The position numbers and the translations under genes are program-made. Shown in pieces: positions 1-8,433 of a stretch of DNA of 64,000 nt. The DNA lies in NCBI RefSeq assembly GCF_015070375.1, contig NZ_JADCLL010000006.1:248001-312000 (forward strand), read 5' to 3'. The notes below the pieces were generated by a model that saw only the letters and a list, made by a program, of their open reading frames with translations, was not told the origin of the DNA and ran no database searches. Origin of the DNA: Nocardioides kribbensis (GTDB lineage Bacteria > Actinomycetota > Actinomycetes > Propionibacteriales > Nocardioidaceae). How positions within the stretch are numbered: the stretch's first letter is position 1; each line of letters opens with the position of its first letter.

Positions 1-860
1 GGAGCGGCCTCGGGTCGGGTGGTCTGCGGGCGCAGCCACGCCAGCAGCTCGGCCAGGGTGGGCCGGCGCGCCGGGTCGGGGTGGAGGGCCGCGGCCACGA
101 CCTGGGCGAGGTCGCCGTCCAGCCCCGACAGGTCGTGCTCGCCGCGGCGCACGCGGTCCATGATCGCCATCGACGGGCCGCGACCGAAGGGCGCGCGGCC
201 CAGCCCGGCGTAGGCCACGGTGGCGCCCCAGCTGTGCACGTCGGAGGCGGTGGTGGCGTCGTCGCCGTAGAGGATCTCGGGGGCGAGGTAGCCGGGGGTG
301 CCGAGCAGCCACCCGGTGTGGGTGAGCTTGGGGTCGTCGGCCACGCGCGCCAGACCGAAGTCGATGAGGATCGGGGTGCGCCCCTCCATCAGCACGTTGG
401 ACGGCTTGACGTCGCGGTGGAGGACTCCCACGGCGTGGACCGAGTCGAGCCCCTCGGCCAGGCAGGCGGCGAACCACACGAGGTCCTCGCCCTCGACGCG
501 TCCCTCCTCCACGACGTGGTCGTGCAGCGAGAGGCCGGGCACGTAGCGGGTGGCGACGTAGGGCACGACGGCCCACGGGTCGGCGTCCTTGATCTCGGCG
601 ACCCAGCGGCTGCGGATGCGCGAGAGCGACCCGACCTCGCGGGCCAGCCGGGCGCGGGCCTCGTCGTCGCCCACGATGTGGGGGCGCAGCACCTTGAGCG
701 CGACCCGCTCGCCGTGGGGCGCGCGGGCGAGGTGGACCACGCCCATGCCGCCCTCGCCGATCTTGGTCAGCAGCGTGTAGGGGCCGACCGTGACCGCCTG
801 CTGGGGCGGGCGGGGCGAGGTCGCATGCTCGCCGGAGCGCCCGTGGGAGAAGGTCGTCAC
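1..860 (-). CDS. Serine/threonine protein kinase, PknB-like (3' end outside window)
   Basis: Hanks-type kinase that phosphorylates Ser/Thr of unknown target proteins. Translating the minus strand from GTG at 860 gives the glycine loop GEGGMG (residues 35-40), the ATP-binding Lys56 in VALKVL, the catalytic loop HRDVKPSN (148-155) and IDFGLA (166-171), followed by GTPGYLAPE of the activation segment. The kinase fold is nearly complete when the frame leaves the window after 286 codons, so any juxtamembrane, transmembrane or sensor domain is unseen. An in-frame TAG lies 12 nt upstream of the GTG, so no earlier start exists. TAGATT ends 6 nt before the GTG, which suggests a leaderless transcript. 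The family is certain; whether the kinase is membrane-bound cannot be told. Confidence 0.93.
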   Translation of the reverse strand, partial: MTTFSHGRSGEHATSPRPPQQAVTVGPYTLLTKIGEGGMGVVHLARAPHGERVALKVLRPHIVGDDEARARLAREVGSLSRIRSRWVAEIKDADPWAVVPYVATRYVPGLSLHDHVVEEGRVEGEDLVWFAACLAEGLDSVHAVGVLHRDVKPSNVLMEGRTPILIDFGLARVADDPKLTHTGWLLGTPGYLAPEILYGDDATTASDVHSWGATVAYAGLGRAPFGRGPSMAIMDRVRRGEHDLSGLDGDLAQVVAAALHPDPARRPTLAELLAWLRPQTTRPEAA

Positions 861-963
861 CGTGGCAATCTACCGTCGCGAGCCGCCGGAACCGCGACAG
901 CCGCGGCCGGTCGCCCCGCCGGAGCGGGGGGACCGGCCGCGGCCGGGGTGCGGGGTCGGGTGG

Positions 964-2028
964 TCAGCCCGCGGCCTGGACGGCCGGCTCGAGGGAGGCG
1001 ACGAACTCGTCGAGGCCCCAGGTGAGCGACAGTGCGGTCGGCGGCGAGACCGCCGAGATGTAGGACTCCCCCACCACCGAGGCGACGGTGTCGTCCTGGA
1101 ACTGCTCCATGGCCTGGTAGGCCGGGTCGGCGGCGAGCTCATCGCGCGTCTTCTCGTCGGCGACGTAGGACAGCAGGACGTCGGAGGTGAGCTTGTCGAC
1201 CTCCTCGGTGCTGATCGTGTAGTAGAACGACGACTCGTCGGTGCTCAGCTCGTCGACGCTGGGCGCGAGCTCGAAGCCGAGGTCCTCGAGGAACTGCACA
1301 CGCGGGTCGGCGCCCTTGTAGACGTAGAAGGCGGTCGGGTCGATGGCGACCGCGGCGATGGTCTTGCCCTCGAACTCCGGGTGCTCCTCGGCGGCCGTGG
1401 CGACCTCGCCGTCGATGTCCTCGAGCAGCTGCTCGGCCTCGTCGGACTGGCCGAGGGCCTCGCCGACGGTGGTGATGACGTCGCGCCACGGGGTGGTCCA
1501 CGGCTCGTCGGGGTAGGCGACGGTGTCGGCGATCTGGGAGAGCTTCTCGTAGTCGGCCTCGGTGATGCCGGAGTAGTTGGCCAGGATCAGGTCGGGGCCG
1601 GCGGCGGCGATCTCCTCGAAGGGCACCTCGGTGCCCTCGGTCAGCAGGGTCGGCGTCTCGGCGCCGGCGGCCGCGAGGGCCTCCTCCTGCCAGGGCATGA
1701 GGCCCTCCTCGGTCGCGCCGTAGGAGTTCTTGGGCATGGCCACCGGGATCGTGCCCAGGGCGATGGCGGCGTCGGAGCTGCCCCAGCCCCAGGTGACCAC
1801 GCGCTGGGGCTGCTCGTCGATCTCGGTCTCGCCGAAGGCGTGCTCGATGGTGACGGGCTCGAAGCTCTCGCCACCGGCCGACTCGCCGTCGGAGGCGCTG
1901 CCGCCGGACTCCTCGGAGCCGCAGGCCGCGAGCGGGAGGGCCAGCAGGAGGGCGCCGAGCGGCAGGCCGACCCGGCGGGCCAGGCCCCGGCGGGAGCCGC
2001 GGCGGTTCAGGGGACGAAGGGACGTCAC
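964..2028 (-). CDS. Iron-siderophore ABC transporter substrate-binding lipoprotein (FecB/FepB family)
   Basis: Extracytoplasmic receptor that captures ferric siderophore and delivers it to the FecCD-type permeases encoded upstream on the same strand. The 354-residue product has a basic N-terminus, a hydrophobic core and a lipobox (LPLAAC, lipidated Cys36), then a Ser/Gly/Glu-rich linker. The body contains typical family phrases such as PQRVVTWGWGSSDAAIALG and PDLILANYSGI. GTG at 2028 has a GAGGAG ribosome site 6 nt upstream. It lies 3' of the ATPase gene but has its own iron box 46 nt before the start, so it can be transcribed separately under iron limitation. The siderophore type cannot be read from sequence. 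Confidence 0.93.
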   Translation of the reverse strand: MTSLRPLNRRGSRRGLARRVGLPLGALLLALPLAACGSEESGGSASDGESAGGESFEPVTIEHAFGETEIDEQPQRVVTWGWGSSDAAIALGTIPVAMPKNSYGATEEGLMPWQEEALAAAGAETPTLLTEGTEVPFEEIAAAGPDLILANYSGITEADYEKLSQIADTVAYPDEPWTTPWRDVITTVGEALGQSDEAEQLLEDIDGEVATAAEEHPEFEGKTIAAVAIDPTAFYVYKGADPRVQFLEDLGFELAPSVDELSTDESSFYYTISTEEVDKLTSDVLLSYVADEKTRDELAADPAYQAMEQFQDDTVASVVGESYISAVSPPTALSLTWGLDEFVASLEPAVQAAG

Positions 2029-2073
2029 GTCCGCTCCTCAGGTGTGCGGGACCGGCCGAGCCCGGTCGTTGAG

Positions 2074-2092
2074 TTAGGTAAGGCTCACCTTA
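2074..2092 (-). promoter_or_regulatory. Iron box (IdeR/DmdR-type operator) of the substrate-binding lipoprotein
   Basis: TTAGGTAAGGCTCACCTTA is a 19-bp interrupted palindrome very close to the actinobacterial iron box. It lies 46 nt upstream of the lipoprotein start and 21 nt beyond the end of the ATPase gene. The expected regulator is a DtxR-family repressor with Fe(II) as corepressor, so expression should rise in iron starvation. Confidence 0.88.
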
Positions 2093-2113
2093 CATGATCG
2101 GACCGGCGGTGCG

Positions 2114-3073
2114 TCACGCCCGGTCCGCGACCCGGACCTCGGACCGCTCGCCCGGGTGGATCGCGGGGCGCGCAGCCCGCGCGGCCGCGCGCCGACCGAC
2201 CGGCACGACCATCGGCGAGCCCGTGATCGGGTCGGGCACCACCTGCGCGCGCAGCCCGAAGGCTCGCTCGACGCAGTCGGCGTCGAGCACGTCGGCAGGG
2301 CTCCCCTCGCACAGCAGCCGCCCCTCGTGCATGACCACCAGGTGATCGGCGTAGCGGGCCGCGAGGTTGAGCTCGTGCAGCACCATGACCACCGTCGTGC
2401 CCCGCTGCTCGTTGAGCTCGGCGAGCAGGTCGAGCACGTCGACCTGGTGGGCGATGTCGAGGTAGGTCGTGGGCTCGTCGAGCAGCATGATGCGGGGGTC
2501 CTGGGCCAGCATCATCGCCACCCACACGCGCTGGCGCTGACCGCCCGAGAGCTCCTCGACCCGGCGGGCGGCCAGCTCGTGGGTGTCGGTGAGGGCGAGC
2601 GCCTCGGCCACCGCGTCGGAGTCGGCGGCGCTCCAGCGTCGGAAGGCGCCCTGGTGGGGGTGGCGACCGCGGCCGACGAGGTCGGCGACCGTGATCCCCT
2701 CCGGTGCCAGGGGCTGCTGCGGCAGCAGCCCCAGCACGGCGGCGACCTCGCGCGGGCGCACCGAGCGCAGGTCGCGCCCGTCGAGCTCGACCCGGCCGGC
2801 CGCCGGGGTCAGCAGCCTGCCCAGGCCGCGCAGCAGGGTCGACTTGCCGCAGCCGTTGGCCCCGACGATCACGGTGACCCGGCCGGGCGGCACGGCGAGG
2901 TCGACGCCGTGCACCACCGTGCGCTGGTCGTAGGCCAGCTCGAGCCCGCGGGCCACGAGCCGGACCGGCGCGTGGAAGGCACCGCTCGCCGGGCCCGCGT
3001 CGGAGGCCTCGTCGGGTCCGGCGGGACCGCCGCCGAGCGGGCGGTCGAGGGGGGATGCGGTGGTGCCGGTCAT
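2114..3073 (-). CDS. Iron-siderophore ABC transporter ATP-binding protein (FecE/FepC family)
   Basis: Cytoplasmic ATPase that powers siderophore import. The 319-aa protein has Walker A GANGCGKS (71-78), a Q-loop (GLLPQQPLAP), signature LSGGQRQRVW, Walker B IMLLDEPT and the H-switch (MVLHELNLAARYADH). An ATG six codons upstream is possible, but ATG at 3073 sits 6 nt after a clear AAGGAGA site, so I chose it. The first ~35 residues are a Gly/Pro/Ala-rich extension before the ABC domain. The gene follows the second permease by 28 nt, giving the order permease-permease-ATPase, with the lipoprotein on its own promoter. Confidence 0.93.
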   Translation of the reverse strand: MTGTTASPLDRPLGGGPAGPDEASDAGPASGAFHAPVRLVARGLELAYDQRTVVHGVDLAVPPGRVTVIVGANGCGKSTLLRGLGRLLTPAAGRVELDGRDLRSVRPREVAAVLGLLPQQPLAPEGITVADLVGRGRHPHQGAFRRWSAADSDAVAEALALTDTHELAARRVEELSGGQRQRVWVAMMLAQDPRIMLLDEPTTYLDIAHQVDVLDLLAELNEQRGTTVVMVLHELNLAARYADHLVVMHEGRLLCEGSPADVLDADCVERAFGLRAQVVPDPITGSPMVVPVGRRAAARAARPAIHPGERSEVRVADRA

Positions 3074-3101
3074 GCGGGATCTCCTTCTCATGACGTCCGG
3101 C

Positions 3102-4247
3102 TCACGCGGTCCGGGTGCGTCCGCTGGCCATCAGCCAGATCAGGTAGGGGCCGCCGACGGCGCCGGTGACCACACCGACGGGGACGGCCAGGTCGGCGGG
3201 CAGGAGGTGCTGGGCCACGACGTCGGCGCCGACGACGAGCACGACCCCGACGAGGGCCGCCTGGAGCAGGGCCAGCGAGCCGTCGCCGAGGAGGCGGCGC
3301 GCGACGGGAGCGGCGGTGAAGGCGACGAAGGCCACGGGGCCGGCGGCGGCGGTCGCCACGCAGGCCAGGGCCACCCCCAGGGCGATGACCAGGGCGCGCA
3401 CCACCTCGGGGCGGATGCCGAGCCCGGCGGCCTGCTCGTCGCCGAGCAGCAGCAGGTCGAGGCCCCGGGCCACCAGCACGACGAGCGGCACCAGCACCGC
3501 GAGGGCCACCCCCAGGGTCACGACGAGGCCCCAGGTGGCCTGGGCCAGGCTGCCGGTCATCCACAGCAGCGCGGCCTGCGCCTCGTTGACCTCGCTGCGC
3601 GTCAGCAGGTAGCCCACCACGCTGCTGCAGACGTAGGCCACGCCGATGCCGGCGAGCACGAAGCGGTGGCCGGTCATGCCCTGCCGCCACGCCACGGCGT
3701 AGAGCAGGAGGCCGACGAGGGCACCGCCGACCAGCGCGGAGGCGGAGACCGCGGCACCGGTGGCGCCACCGAGCAGCAGCGCGGCCACGGCGCCGGCGCT
3801 GGCGCCCTGGGAGATGCCGATGACGTCGGGGCTGGCCAGCGGGTTGCGCAGCACCGACTGGAAGAGCGCCCCGGCCAGGCCGAAGGCCAGCCCGACCAGC
3901 ACCCCGAGCACGAGGCGGGGGGCGCGCAGGTCGACCACGACGAAGCGGGCGGCGAGGTCGTCGTCGCTGCCGACGAGGGCGCCCACGACCTGGCCCACCG
4001 AGAGGCGGAAGTCGCCGAGCATGAGGGCGAGGGCCGAGAGGGTGAGCGCGACGGCGGCCAGGGCCACGGTCACGACGGCGCGCCGGCGCCGGCGCCGGCG
4101 ACGGCCGGCGACCAGCCCGCGGCGCGCGACCTCGACCGGGCCCGGCGACGACGCGTCGGGCGCGACCCGGCCCGCGGTGGCGCCGGACGGGCCCTGCGGC
4201 CGACCTGCGGAGGCGGGGCCGGTGCGCGTGGTGGACGGGGCGCTCAC
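3102..4247 (-). CDS. Iron-siderophore ABC transporter permease (FecCD family), second subunit
   Basis: Inner-membrane permease of the BtuC/FecCD fold, pairing with the permease encoded just upstream. The 381-aa product has a long cytoplasmic N-terminus ending in a run of arginines (about residues 49-57). About nine to ten hydrophobic segments follow, with the family phrase GALFQSVLRNPLASPDVIG and the loop GPVAFVAFTAAPVARRLLG that contacts the ATPase. GTG at 4247 overlaps the TGA of the preceding permease (GTGA), a typical translational-coupling arrangement. The frame stays open farther upstream, but that part is arginine-rich, unlike the family, and antisense-like, so it is rejected. Confidence 0.92.
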   Translation of the reverse strand: MSAPSTTRTGPASAGRPQGPSGATAGRVAPDASSPGPVEVARRGLVAGRRRRRRRRAVVTVALAAVALTLSALALMLGDFRLSVGQVVGALVGSDDDLAARFVVVDLRAPRLVLGVLVGLAFGLAGALFQSVLRNPLASPDVIGISQGASAGAVAALLLGGATGAAVSASALVGGALVGLLLYAVAWRQGMTGHRFVLAGIGVAYVCSSVVGYLLTRSEVNEAQAALLWMTGSLAQATWGLVVTLGVALAVLVPLVVLVARGLDLLLLGDEQAAGLGIRPEVVRALVIALGVALACVATAAAGPVAFVAFTAAPVARRLLGDGSLALLQAALVGVVLVVGADVVAQHLLPADLAVPVGVVTGAVGGPYLIWLMASGRTRTA

Positions 4248-5347
4248 GCCGCCACCGCCTGGGAGCGGCGCACGAGCGCGACGAGCACGGGGGCGCCGAT
4301 GACCGCGACGACCAGACCGGCCTCGACCTCGCCGGGGCGGGCGACGAGACGGCCGACCACGTCGGCGAGGAGCAGCACGACCGGGCCCAGCACGGTGGAG
4401 AGCACCACGATCCACCGGTAGTCGGGACCGACCACCGCGCGCGCGACGTGGGGCACGACGAGCCCCACGAAGGCGATCGGGCCCACCAGGGAGACCGCGG
4501 ACCCGCACAGCAGCACGACCGCGGTCACCACCAGCAGGCGGCCCCGGGTGACGTCCTGGCCCAGCCCGCGGGCCACGTCGTCGCCGAGCGCGAGCGCGTT
4601 GAGCACGCGCCCGGCGGCCAGCGCCAGGGCGAGCCCGACGAGGACGAAGGGCAGGACGGTGGTGAGCACGTCGAGCGGGCGGTTGGCCAGCGACCCGACC
4701 TGCCAGAAGCGGTACTCGTCGAGGGTGCGGCGGTCGGTGAGCAGCACGACGGTGATGACCGAGGTGGCCGTGGCGGTGAAGGCGGCGCCCACCAGCGCGA
4801 GCTTGACCGGAGTGACGCCCTCCCAGCCGAGCGAGGCGGCGCCGTAGACGACGAGCGCGGCGACGGCGGCACCGCCGAAGGCGAAGGGGAGGTAGGCGGC
4901 GGTCGAGGCCACCCCGAGTCCGGCGATGGCCGCGACCACGGCGAGCGAGGCGCCGGCGTTGATGCCGAGGAGTCCGGGGTCGGCGATGGGGTTGCGGGTG
5001 ACGCCCTGCATGAGCGCTCCCGCCGCGCCGAGCGCGGCGCCGGCGGCGAGGCCGATCAGGGTGCGCGGCACCCGCAGGTCGCGCACGACGAGGTGGTCGT
5101 TGTCACCGGCCACCGGGTCGACCAGAGCACGCCACACCTGACCCGGGGCCACGTCGCGCGCCCCCCACGCCAGGCTCGCGAGGGCCACCACGGCCACGAG
5201 GAGCAGCAGGACGACCAGCGCCACGACGCCGCGCAGGGTCGTGCGGGGCGCCCGCGGGCCGTCCTCACGACGCTCCCCGCCACCTCGACCCTGCGGCGGT
5301 CCCTGGGGGGCGTGGGGCGCTGTGCCGGTCTCCGCGACGACGCTGAT
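4244..5347 (-). CDS. Iron-siderophore ABC transporter permease (FecCD family), first subunit; probable ATC start
   Basis: First gene of the importer operon: a FecCD permease with about ten membrane spans, the phrase GALMQGVTRNPIADPGLLGIN and the coupling loop GPIAFVGLVVPHVARAVVG. The start is unusual. The only canonical in-frame start upstream of the first membrane span is GTG at 5410, but that would put the iron box inside the first seven codons, with no ribosome site. ATC at 5347 follows a perfect GGAGGG by 7 nt and lies 44 nt after the iron box, almost the spacing seen at the lipoprotein gene (46 nt). I therefore prefer ATC (367 aa); the GTG alternative gives 388 aa. Function is certain, the start is not. 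Confidence 0.85.
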   Translation of the reverse strand: MSVVAETGTAPHAPQGPPQGRGGGERREDGPRAPRTTLRGVVALVVLLLLVAVVALASLAWGARDVAPGQVWRALVDPVAGDNDHLVVRDLRVPRTLIGLAAGAALGAAGALMQGVTRNPIADPGLLGINAGASLAVVAAIAGLGVASTAAYLPFAFGGAAVAALVVYGAASLGWEGVTPVKLALVGAAFTATATSVITVVLLTDRRTLDEYRFWQVGSLANRPLDVLTTVLPFVLVGLALALAAGRVLNALALGDDVARGLGQDVTRGRLLVVTAVVLLCGSAVSLVGPIAFVGLVVPHVARAVVGPDYRWIVVLSTVLGPVVLLLADVVGRLVARPGEVEAGLVVAVIGAPVLVALVRRSQAVAA

Positions 5348-5390
5348 GGCTCGACCCTCCGCCGGTGCCCGCGCCGTCTGCGCGAGCGAC

Positions 5391-5409
5391 TTAGGTAAGG
5401 GTAACCTCA
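5391..5409 (-). promoter_or_regulatory. Iron box (IdeR/DmdR-type operator) of the permease-ATPase operon
   Basis: TTAGGTAAGGGTAACCTCA matches the iron-box consensus with a slightly weaker right half. It lies at the head of the permease-permease-ATPase operon and overlaps the candidate -10 region, as expected for a DtxR-family repressor site. Confidence 0.82.
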
Positions 5410-5505
5410 CTCGGCAGTGCGCGGCCAGACCGGTGCCCGCGTCGCGGACGCCCTACCCGCCCCGACCGGCTCCCGGCCGGAACGCCCGCAGCGGCCGGCC
5501 GGGCG

Positions 5506-6594
5506 TCAGACGATGCGGTGCATCCAGCCGAAGGTGTCCTCGGCGCGACCGAACTGCACGTCGACGAGGGCCTGACGCACGGCGGTGGTGACCTCGCCGG
5601 CCTCGGCGGCGCAGGGCACCTCCCCGCCGTCCCACTTCAGGGCTCCGACGGGGGTGACCACGGCGGCGGTGCCGCAGGCGAAGATCTCGGTGATCTCGCC
5701 GCTGGCGACGCCCTCGCGCCACTCGTCGATGGAGAACCTGCGCTCCTCCACGACGTGGCCCATCTCCCGGGCCAGCTCGATGATGCTGGCGCGGGTGATG
5801 CCCTCGAGGATCGTGCCGGTCGCGGGGGTGACGATGCGTCCGTCGCGGTGCACGAAGTAGAGGTTCATGCCGCCGAGCTCCTCGACGTAGCGACCCTCCT
5901 GGGCGTCGAGAAAGACGACCTGGTCGCAGCCCTGGGCGATCGCCTCCTGCTGGGCGACCAGCGAGCTGGCGTAGTTGCCGCCGGTCTTGGCCGCGCCCAT
6001 GCCGCCCCGGCCGGCGCGGGTGTACTCCTCGGTCAGCCACAGGCTGACCGGCTTCACACCGCCCTTGAAGTAGGCCCCGGCGGGGCTGGCGATGACCATG
6101 AAGGTGACGTGCTGGGCCGGGCGCACGCCCAGGAACACCTCGGAGGCGAACATGAACGGTCGCAGGTAGAGGCTCTTCTCCCCCGCGCCGGGCGCGGTGG
6201 TGTCGGGCACCCACCGCTGGTCGACCTCGACGAGGGCGTCGACGGCCTGCACGAAGTCGGCGGGGTCGAGCACCGGCAGCGCGAGGCGGTGGCTGGAGCG
6301 CGCCATGCGCTTCGCGTTCTCCTCGGGACGGAAGGACCAGACCGAGCCGTCGGCGTGACGGTAGGCCTTCATCCCCTCGAAGGTCTCCTGCGCGTAGTGC
6401 AGCACCGCCGAGGCCGGGTCGATGCTCAGCGGCGCGTAGGGCTCGATGCGGGCGTCGTGCCAGCCGGCCTCGGGGGTCCACTCCACGGTGAGCATGTGGT
6501 CGGTGAAGAAGTTGCCGAACCCGGGGTCGCCCAGGATGCCCGCGAGGCGCGCGTCGTCGACGGGGGTGGACGTCAGGGTGGTGCTGATCTGCAT
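5506..6594 (-). CDS. ilvE: Branched-chain amino acid aminotransferase
   Basis: PLP enzyme that interconverts Leu, Ile and Val with their 2-oxo acids using glutamate/2-oxoglutarate, the last step of BCAA synthesis. The product (362 aa) has the fold-type IV motifs HYAQETFEGMKAYR, the PLP lysine in AAKTGGNYASS (Lys203) and FACGTAAVVTPVG near the C-terminus. ATG at 6594 is preferred over GTG at 6603 because TACCGT lies 7 nt upstream of the ATG, predicting a leaderless mRNA. Convergent to nothing; it lies downstream of leuB on the same strand, separated by a strong hairpin. Together with leuB, ilvBNC and ilvD it gives most of the BCAA pathway in this window. Confidence 0.96.
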   Translation of the reverse strand: MQISTTLTSTPVDDARLAGILGDPGFGNFFTDHMLTVEWTPEAGWHDARIEPYAPLSIDPASAVLHYAQETFEGMKAYRHADGSVWSFRPEENAKRMARSSHRLALPVLDPADFVQAVDALVEVDQRWVPDTTAPGAGEKSLYLRPFMFASEVFLGVRPAQHVTFMVIASPAGAYFKGGVKPVSLWLTEEYTRAGRGGMGAAKTGGNYASSLVAQQEAIAQGCDQVVFLDAQEGRYVEELGGMNLYFVHRDGRIVTPATGTILEGITRASIIELAREMGHVVEERRFSIDEWREGVASGEITEIFACGTAAVVTPVGALKWDGGEVPCAAEAGEVTTAVRQALVDVQFGRAEDTFGWMHRIV

Positions 6595-6722
6595 GGGGCT
6601 CACGGTAGTCGACCTCGGTGGTGGGGCCCGGCGCGGTGTGGGCGGCCGCGGCGGGCGGGGACGGGCTGGGACGGGGCGGGGCGGGGCGACGTACGACGCG
6701 GTCGTGCGGCCCCGGTGACGCG

Positions 6723-6756
6723 CGGACGCCTCCCCCCGGTCGGGAGGAGGCGTCCG
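6723..6756 (-). terminator. Strong hairpin downstream of leuB
   Basis: Perfect 11-bp arms (CGGACGCCTCC / GGAGGCGTCCG) with further C/G pairing in the loop, 17 nt past the leuB stop. No U-tract follows, which is common for actinobacterial terminators. Confidence 0.65.
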
Positions 6757-6772
6757 TGAGCGGTGGGGCCGG

Positions 6773-7870
6773 TCAGCCGCCGACGCGTGCGGCGATCGCG
6801 TCGCCGACCTCGGCGGTCGGGCGCGAGCCGGCGCGCTCGGCCAGGTCGGCGATCACCGCCGCCTCGATGACGGCGGCCGCCTGCGGGTGCCCGAGGTGGT
6901 CGAGCAGGAGCGAGGCGGAGAGGATCGCCGCGGTGGGGTCGGCCTTCTGCTGGCCCGCGATGTCGGGCGCGGAGCCGTGCACGGGCTCGAACATGCTGGG
7001 GGCGGTCCGGTCGGGGTTGACGTTGCCGGAGGCCGCGAGGCCGATGCCACCGGTGATGGCGGCGGCCAGGTCGGTGACGATGTCGCCGAAGAGGTTGTCA
7101 GTGACGATCACGTCGAAGCGCGCGGGGTCGGTGGTCAGGAAGATCATGGCCGCGTCGACGTGCATGTAGTCGACGGTGACCTCGGGGAACTCCCGGGCGA
7201 CCTGCTGGGTCAGGCGCCACCACACCGCGCCCGCGTGCACGAGGACGTTGGTCTTGTGGACCAGGGTGAGCTTCTTGCGGGGCCGGCGCTGGGCGCGGGC
7301 GAAGGCGTCGCGCACGACGCGCTCCACGCCGAAGGCGGTGTTGACCGAGACCTCGGTGGCGACCTCCGCCGGGGTGCCGACGCGCAGGGCGCCGCCGTTG
7401 CCGGTGTAGGGGCCCTCGGTGCCCTCGCGGACCACCACGAAGTCGACCTCGCCGGGGCGTGCGAGGGGCGACGTCACGCCCGGGAAGATCCGGGAGGGTC
7501 GCAGGTTGACGTAGTGGTCGAGCTCGAAGCGCAGCCGCAGCAGCAGGCCGCGCTCCAGGATGCCCGGGGGCAGGTTCGGGTCGTTGGGCTTGCCGCCGAC
7601 CGCGCCGAGGAGGATGGCGTCGTGCTGGCGGATCTCGCCGAGCACGGAGTCCGGCAGCACCTCGCCGGTGGCGAGGTAGCGCTCGGCGCCGAGGTCGTAG
7701 TGGGTCTGCTCGAACGTCACTCCCGCGGGGGCGACCACGTCGAGGACCTTGAGGGCCTCGGCGGTCACCTCCGGCCCGATGCCGTCGCCGGGGATGACGG
7801 CGAGGCGCACGGTGCCGGTGGCGGGCCCGGAGGGTGCTCCGGAGGTGGGGGCGGCGTTCGGGTCGGTCAT
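6773..7870 (-). CDS. leuB: 3-isopropylmalate dehydrogenase
   Basis: NAD-dependent oxidative decarboxylation of 3-isopropylmalate to 2-oxoisocaproate in leucine synthesis. The 365-aa product shows [13 protein letters not shown] at the N-terminus, the substrate loop [20 protein letters not shown], Lys/Tyr catalytic surroundings, and [28 protein letters not shown] with the metal-binding aspartates. ATG at 7870 is chosen because TAGCCT ends 7 nt upstream, consistent with a leaderless start. That TAG is also the stop codon of the small gene upstream. The reading frame is open much farther 5', but that sequence is low-complexity and not family-like. A BCAA-rich leader peptide 440 nt upstream suggests additional attenuation from a distal promoter. 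Confidence 0.96.
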   Translation of the reverse strand: MTDPNAAPTSGAPSGPATGTVRLAVIPGDGIGPEVTAEALKVLDVVAPAGVTFEQTHYDLGAERYLATGEVLPDSVLGEIRQHDAILLGAVGGKPNDPNLPPGILERGLLLRLRFELDHYVNLRPSRIFPGVTSPLARPGEVDFVVVREGTEGPYTGNGGALRVGTPAEVATEVSVNTAFGVERVVRDAFARAQRRPRKKLTLVHKTNVLVHAGAVWWRLTQQVAREFPEVTVDYMHVDAAMIFLTTDPARFDVIVTDNLFGDIVTDLAAAITGGIGLAASGNVNPDRTAPSMFEPVHGSAPDIAGQQKADPTAAILSASLLLDHLGHPQAAAVIEAAVIADLAERAGSRPTAEVGDAIAARVGG

Positions 7871-7880
7871 GCGCGGAAGG

Positions 7881-8006
7881 CTAGTTGTCGTCGGGCCGCT
7901 CGCCCCCGTCGTCCCGCTGGTCGAGCGAGCGCTGGAGTGCCTCGCGGCTGCGGGGGTTCTCGGGGTCGTGGCTGGCCGGTCCCCACTCGGGGTACATGTC
8001 GTACAT
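7881..8006 (-). CDS. Small acidic protein (41 aa), function unknown
   Basis: Starts [15 protein letters not shown] and ends ERPDDN; very hydrophilic with no membrane segment or cysteine. ATG at 8006 has a strong AAGGAGA site 5 nt upstream, the best evidence that it is translated. It lies 10 nt before leuB on the same strand and its TAG stop doubles as the -10 of leuB. I do not recognise a function; similar short tyrosine/tryptophan-starting hypothetical proteins occur in Nocardioides-type genomes, as far as I recall. Confidence 0.6.
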   Translation of the reverse strand: MYDMYPEWGPASHDPENPRSREALQRSLDQRDDGGERPDDN

Positions 8007-8256
8007 CGGTGTCTCCTTCGGTCCTGGGTTCGTTCCCGGGCTCGTTCCCGGGTCGTGACCCGGTCGGTCGCGCCGACCGGCGGGGCGCCGGCCGACGGCG
8101 GTGGCGCCGTGCGGCTCGCGGCACGGCTGAAACGACGACACCCCACACGGGCGGGCGGGTCGGCTCGCGGATCGCACGAGGGACGGGCCGTGCGGGGGGC
8201 GGGTCGCGCGTGGCGCACGGGCCGACCGGCAGGGACGTCATCGATCCAGCAGTGCC

Positions 8257-8298
8257 GAGAGACCACGTACGACGACCACCGCGGCGAGGTGGCCTCTC
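8257..8298 (-). promoter_or_regulatory. Candidate attenuator hairpin after the leuB leader peptide
   Basis: On the transcribed strand GAGAGGCCAC pairs with GTGGTCTCTC (10 bp, one G-U). The 5' arm can instead pair with a nearer GGTGGTC, so two mutually exclusive hairpins are possible. The element starts 9 nt after the leader-peptide stop codon. No U-tract follows, so the output (Rho, pausing or mRNA stability) is unclear. Confidence 0.45.
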
Positions 8299-8307
8299 TG
8301 AGCAGAT

Positions 8308-8358
8308 CTACTGCTGGGCCCCGCCGCGGCGCTCGATGAGTACGAGGATGCTCCGCAT
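8308..8358 (-). CDS. BCAA-rich leader peptide upstream of leuB
   Basis: Sixteen codons: [16 protein letters not shown], stop TAG. Five consecutive residues Ile-Leu-Val-Leu-Ile make it a plausible sensor of charged BCAA tRNAs; the Val codon is GTA, rare in this genome. TACCGT lies 9 nt upstream of the ATG, and the block GGCTACCGTGGTC is shared with the ilvB leader promoter. The peptide resembles known actinobacterial ilv/leu leader peptides (MRxxxLLV type). It is followed by alternative hairpins, then the 41-aa gene and leuB. Confidence 0.6.
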   Translation of the reverse strand: MRSILVLIERRGGAQQ

Positions 8359-8433
8359 GGTGCGACCACGGTAGCCTCGCATTCCGGACGCCGGCCACCG
8401 CTTTCCGGAATTCGTCCGCGATCCGAGACGGCC

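Noticed and set aside
3102..4508. Longer N-terminus for the second FecCD permease
   Set aside because: Residues before GTG 4247 are arginine-rich shadow of the upstream permease gene; the GTGA overlap fits the start.
6640..6690. G-rich stretch upstream of ilvE as G-quadruplex regulator
   Set aside because: Runs are irregular, and the ilvE promoter is already explained by TACCGT next to the start; too weak to report.
6773..8398. A 541-residue version of LeuB
   Set aside because: The extra N-terminal part overlaps the leader peptide and the 41-aa gene and is unlike any IPMDH; the leaderless ATG at 7870 gives normal length.
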